Positions 15,166-17,784 of a DNA stretch of 17,784 bases are shown in pieces. Source of the DNA: Lentisphaerota bacterium (GTDB lineage: Bacteria > Verrucomicrobiota > Lentisphaeria > Oligosphaerales > JAFGRS01); contig JAAYZO010000057.1 of NCBI GenBank assembly GCA_012514865.1, forward strand, positions 1-17,784, read 5' to 3'. Every line of letters starts with the position of its first letter. The first letter of the stretch is position 1. The position numbers and the translations under genes are program-made. The notes under the pieces are model-generated. The model searched no databases. It was not told the origin of the DNA and saw only the letters and a list, made by a program, of their open reading frames with translations.

Positions 15166-15738
15166 ATGGACCGCGACCGCACAGACCGCCGCCGCCGAGA
15201 CGCCGCCCGCCGCCTCGGCCGGTCCAGCCTGGGCGCCGTGCTGCTCCTCGCCGGCCTCATGGCCGCCGGCGGCTGCGCTCGCCTGCCGGCCTGGACCCGG
15301 GCCGGCCGCGCTCCGGGCCGCGCGCTGTCACTGCACCGCTTCGCCGACCCCGGCCTCATCCCGGGCCAGGCAACCCAGGTCGTCGGCAGCCCCGACGGCA
15401 TGCAGCGCGTCTGCATCCAGCGCCTGCCCGTCATCGGCAACCGCGAGATACCCTCGGGCGAACTGGTCGACACCGGCCGGCCTGAGCGGCCGGCCGTGCG
15501 GCTGCACCTCGACCACCAGGGCGCCGTGCTCTGGATGCAGACCTGCGTGTCGACCCCCGGCGACAGCCTCGCCGTGCTCCTCGATGGCTTCTACTGGTAC
15601 GCCCTGACCATACCGCGTGCCGTTGACACGCAGAGCATCCTCCTGGACGGCCCCATCGGCCGCAGCGAGGCCGAGGCCCTGGTCAAGGGCCTGCCGACAC
15701 GCTACCGCGAACACCACCGCATGAAACGCCTGTTCTAG
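15166..15738 (+). CDS. Small putative lipoprotein, function unknown
   Basis: A 190-residue protein I do not recognise. It begins with a very basic stretch (MDRDRTDRRRRDAARRLGR), then a hydrophobic run (SLGAVLLLAGLMAAGG) ending at Cys37, an acceptable though imperfect lipobox (AGGC). Export and lipid attachment are therefore likely. The mature part contains QVVGSPDGMQRVCIQRLPVIGNREIPSGELV and a later DGFYWYALTIPRAVDTQSILLDGP. No enzyme motif is visible. GAGGAG 8 bases before the ATG is a good ribosome site. It sits 18 bases after the response regulator and 35 bases before the GreA-module gene, so the three probably form one transcript. Confidence 0.75.
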   Translation: MDRDRTDRRRRDAARRLGRSSLGAVLLLAGLMAAGGCARLPAWTRAGRAPGRALSLHRFADPGLIPGQATQVVGSPDGMQRVCIQRLPVIGNREIPSGELVDTGRPERPAVRLHLDHQGAVLWMQTCVSTPGDSLAVLLDGFYWYALTIPRAVDTQSILLDGPIGRSEAEALVKGLPTRYREHHRMKRLF

Positions 15739-15773
15739 CCCTCGAGGACGCCCCGAAAGGACCACCCCTGCCC

Positions 15774-17784
15774 ATGATGACCGCCGAGACTGCCACCTGG
15801 CGCGACAGCGCCGTCCTTGACGACCTCTTCATGAACCTCGCCGAAGGCCATCCCGGCGCCATCGCCGCCCTGCTGAACGTCCTGCGCACGGCCCCGCCCG
15901 AGCCGCTCGTTGCCTGGCCGGCCGAGACCGCCGCGGCCTGGCGCGCCGGCCTTGACCTGGCCCTGGAGAGCCTCGACCGCTCCCAGTTGCGCCCCTGCTG
16001 CGATCTCTTCCTGGCCCTCTGCGACATCGGCTATGACAGCCCGCTGTTCCGCGATCTGGTCTCGGGCATGGTGCGCCAGACCCGCCCCGACTACCTCGAT
16101 CCGGCCGGCCTCCTCACCGCCCTCGGCCTGCGCGAACCGGCGGTCAGCACCACCGCCATCGCCAGCCGCTGGCGGCTCTTTGAGGTCCTCCGCCCGGGCG
16201 TCCTGTGCTACCACCCGCCGCACGGCCTCGGCACGGTCGAGGCGGTCGACTCGCTGGCCAACGACATCCGGGTGCGTCAGAACCGGCTCTACCAGATGTC
16301 CCTCAAGGTGGCCCTGACCCAGGCGACACTGGTGCGGCCGGCGTCCTGGCTCCTGGGCCTGATCAAGGGCGAGGCCGGCGCCCGACAGCGCCTGCGGCCC
16401 GACGACTTCTTTGCGCGTGCCGTCGAGGGCCTCGTGGCGCCGCAGGCCCCCGATGCCGAACTCCTGAAGGCCATCCTGGTGCCGGTCGCCCTCAGCGCCG
16501 AGCAGTTCGCCGCCCTGCGCAAGCCCGCCGCGCCGGCCACGGCCACGGCCACGGCCACGGCCGAGGCCGCCCCGGAGGCGCCGACCGAGACGACCGCCGG
16601 CACGCGCACCTGGGACCAGGCGCGCGGCATCACCGAGATGGCCGGCCTGATCGCGGCCACCGAGACCCTCCAGGATCAGGGCGCCGATACCGCCAACGTC
16701 GCCGCCATCCTGCGCACCGACGCCCGGCGCGGCACCCACGTCAACGACTGGGTCGCCACCCTGGCCCTTCTCCAGCAGGCCTTCGGTAGCGCGCCGTGGT
16801 TCACCGCCGTCCTCCAGGAACTCGGCCCCGAGGCCGTCTGCTGGAATGACCCGGCGATCTTCGTCGATCAGAGCGACCGCCTGCCCGGCCGCCTCGTCAG
16901 CCACTGGTTCGAGGCGACCGCCACGGCGCGCGGGCCGGCCTACCTGGCCCAGGCCTGTATGGGCCTGCCCCTGCGCCTCTGGACCCACGCCGAACGCATC
17001 GTCGGACAGCGCGCCGGGGCCGAGAACCCGACGCTGTTCCTCGACACCGCCGTCCATGAGATCACGCGCGGCACACCGAGCGCCGATACCCTCGTCTGGG
17101 CCTACCGCCAGGGCGGCGACACGGCCCGCCTCCTGGCCAACCCGCCCCTCCTGTTCAAGACCCTCCAGCGACCCGTGCGCGGGTCCTTCATCAAGTCCCG
17201 CAAGGATCTCCACAAGCTGGTCATGGACGACCAGGCCTTCCAACGCCTGGTCATGCGCGACGGCGATCCCGAGGGCGTCGTCAGCCTGGTGCGCTGCGTG
17301 CGCCACTCGCCACTGCTCGACGCCGGCGAGCGCCAGAGCCTCCTCGTCAAGATCGTCCGCGTCTTCCCCGAGGCCATCGCCCTGGTCGAGGACCGCCGCG
17401 CCCAGGTGACGCGCAAGCCGATCGGCAAGATCACCTCGATCCGGTCCTTCCAGCGCCATCGCCGCGAACTCGAGGATATCGTCAGCCGGCGCATCCCCGC
17501 CAACTCCCAGGCCATCGCCCATGCCCGCAGCTACGGCGACCTGCGCGAGAACGCCGAGTACAAGGCCGCCAAGGACGAACAGTCCCTCCTGCGCGCCCGC
17601 CGTGAGGAGCTCGAGAATGCCCTCCACGAGGTCCGCGCGACGGACTTCGCCGACGTCACCGCCCCGGAGTGCGTCGTCCCCGGCTGCGCCGTCACCCTGC
17701 GTTACCCCGATGGCCGCCAGGAGACCTGCCAGGTCCTCGGCCTCTGGGACAGCATCCCGGAACGCCGTATGGTCTCGTATGACA
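15774..17784 (+). CDS. Large GreA-module transcription factor with N-terminal unknown region (3' end outside window)
   Basis: The frame is open for 670 codons and runs off the window. The last 120 residues are a GreA-type unit: the coiled-coil hairpin (about 549-625) with the tip YGDLRENAEYKAAKDE (587-602), whose Asp589 and Glu592 are the acidic residues GreA uses to stimulate RNA cleavage by stalled polymerase, then the start of the FKBP-like domain (VVPGCAVTLRYPDGRQE, from ~630). At about 140-160, RPGVLCYHPPHGLGTVEAVD resembles the CarD/Mfd RNA-polymerase-interaction fold. A low-complexity Ala-Thr linker (ATATATATAE, ~255) splits the N-terminal region, and the 280-545 part is helical and unassigned. 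Large GreA fusions of about 700 residues are known in Chlamydia and other PVC bacteria, so this is likely the cell's GreA. ATG codons at 15774 and 15777 are both possible; no strong ribosome site is seen. Confidence 0.85.
   Translation, partial: MMTAETATWRDSAVLDDLFMNLAEGHPGAIAALLNVLRTAPPEPLVAWPAETAAAWRAGLDLALESLDRSQLRPCCDLFLALCDIGYDSPLFRDLVSGMVRQTRPDYLDPAGLLTALGLREPAVSTTAIASRWRLFEVLRPGVLCYHPPHGLGTVEAVDSLANDIRVRQNRLYQMSLKVALTQATLVRPASWLLGLIKGEAGARQRLRPDDFFARAVEGLVAPQAPDAELLKAILVPVALSAEQFAALRKPAAPATATATATAEAAPEAPTETTAGTRTWDQARGITEMAGLIAATETLQDQGADTANVAAILRTDARRGTHVNDWVATLALLQQAFGSAPWFTAVLQELGPEAVCWNDPAIFVDQSDRLPGRLVSHWFEATATARGPAYLAQACMGLPLRLWTHAERIVGQRAGAENPTLFLDTAVHEITRGTPSADTLVWAYRQGGDTARLLANPPLLFKTLQRPVRGSFIKSRKDLHKLVMDDQAFQRLVMRDGDPEGVVSLVRCVRHSPLLDAGERQSLLVKIVRVFPEAIALVEDRRAQVTRKPIGKITSIRSFQRHRRELEDIVSRRIPANSQAIAHARSYGDLRENAEYKAAKDEQSLLRARREELENALHEVRATDFADVTAPECVVPGCAVTLRYPDGRQETCQVLGLWDSIPERRMVSYD
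16533..16563 (+). repeat. Hexanucleotide tandem repeat (GGCCAC) in the GreA-module gene
   Basis: About five consecutive GGCCAC units encode an alternating Ala-Thr string in the linker of the GreA-module protein. Such a tract can change length in steps of two codons without breaking the frame. Confidence 0.7.

Noticed and set aside
15735..17627. A 630-codon open frame on the minus strand opposite the GreA-module gene
   Set aside because: It is Gly/Ala/Asp/Glu-rich without motifs, and the sense strand encodes a clear GreA signature. Strong G/C third positions create such antisense frames.

Overview
The window is high-GC bacterial DNA (roughly 70% GC by eye). Codon third positions are strongly G/C, so many long antisense open frames exist that are not genes. 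The gene mix points to the PVC superphylum (Planctomycetota, Verrucomicrobiota, Lentisphaerota, Kiritimatiellota or relatives), probably an uncultivated heterotroph. The indicators are a large protein with a C-terminal GreA module of the kind known in Chlamydia and Verrucomicrobia, a fused SecDF, a sulfatase, a conserved PHP-domain protein beside L-rhamnose isomerase, and a PurO-type IMP cyclohydrolase. The lineage is inferred from gene families. There is no rRNA or other phylogenetic marker in the window.

Layout, left to right. (1) 3-943, plus strand: the end of a membrane protein, then an exported cysteine glutathione peroxidase. (2) 944-1316: a convergent gap holding a low-complexity palindromic repeat element. 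(3) 1317-3104, minus strand: phenylacetate-CoA ligase followed by a tandem-ACT protein, with a good sigma70-type promoter upstream whose spacer is a perfect palindrome. (4) 3302-4818, minus strand: a sulfatase split by an apparent single-base frameshift, preceded by tRNA-Gln(UUG). (5) 4962-8157, minus strand: a compact cluster transcribed in the order rhaA, GcvR-like tandem-ACT protein, purO, thiE. thiE overlaps purO by 4 bases (ATGA), and its last 17 codons are duplicated in tandem just beyond the stop. (6) 8158-8500: rhaA leader with a 13+13 bp palindrome and two strong back-to-back hairpins. (7) 8501-9850, minus strand: PHP-domain protein with its own candidate promoter. (8) 10124-13556, minus strand: yajC and fused secDF, from a candidate promoter to a 15-bp-stem terminator. 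(9) 13714 to the right edge, plus strand: NtrC-type sigma54 response regulator, a small putative lipoprotein, and the large GreA-module protein, which runs off the window.

Much of the content is housekeeping: protein export (yajC-secDF), transcription elongation (GreA module), thiamine and purine synthesis (thiE, purO), a tRNA and peroxide defence. Accessory catabolism is represented by rhamnose isomerase, the sulfatase (both typical of bacteria that degrade sulfated algal or mucin polysaccharides), the PHP-domain protein, and aryl-CoA ligase with its ACT partner. I see no CRISPR array, prophage, insertion sequence or defence island. The points most worth following are the GreA fusion with a CarD-like segment, the palindromic intergenic element, the rhaA and paaK palindromes, the thiE tail duplication, and the N-terminal coiled-coil insert in SecDF.
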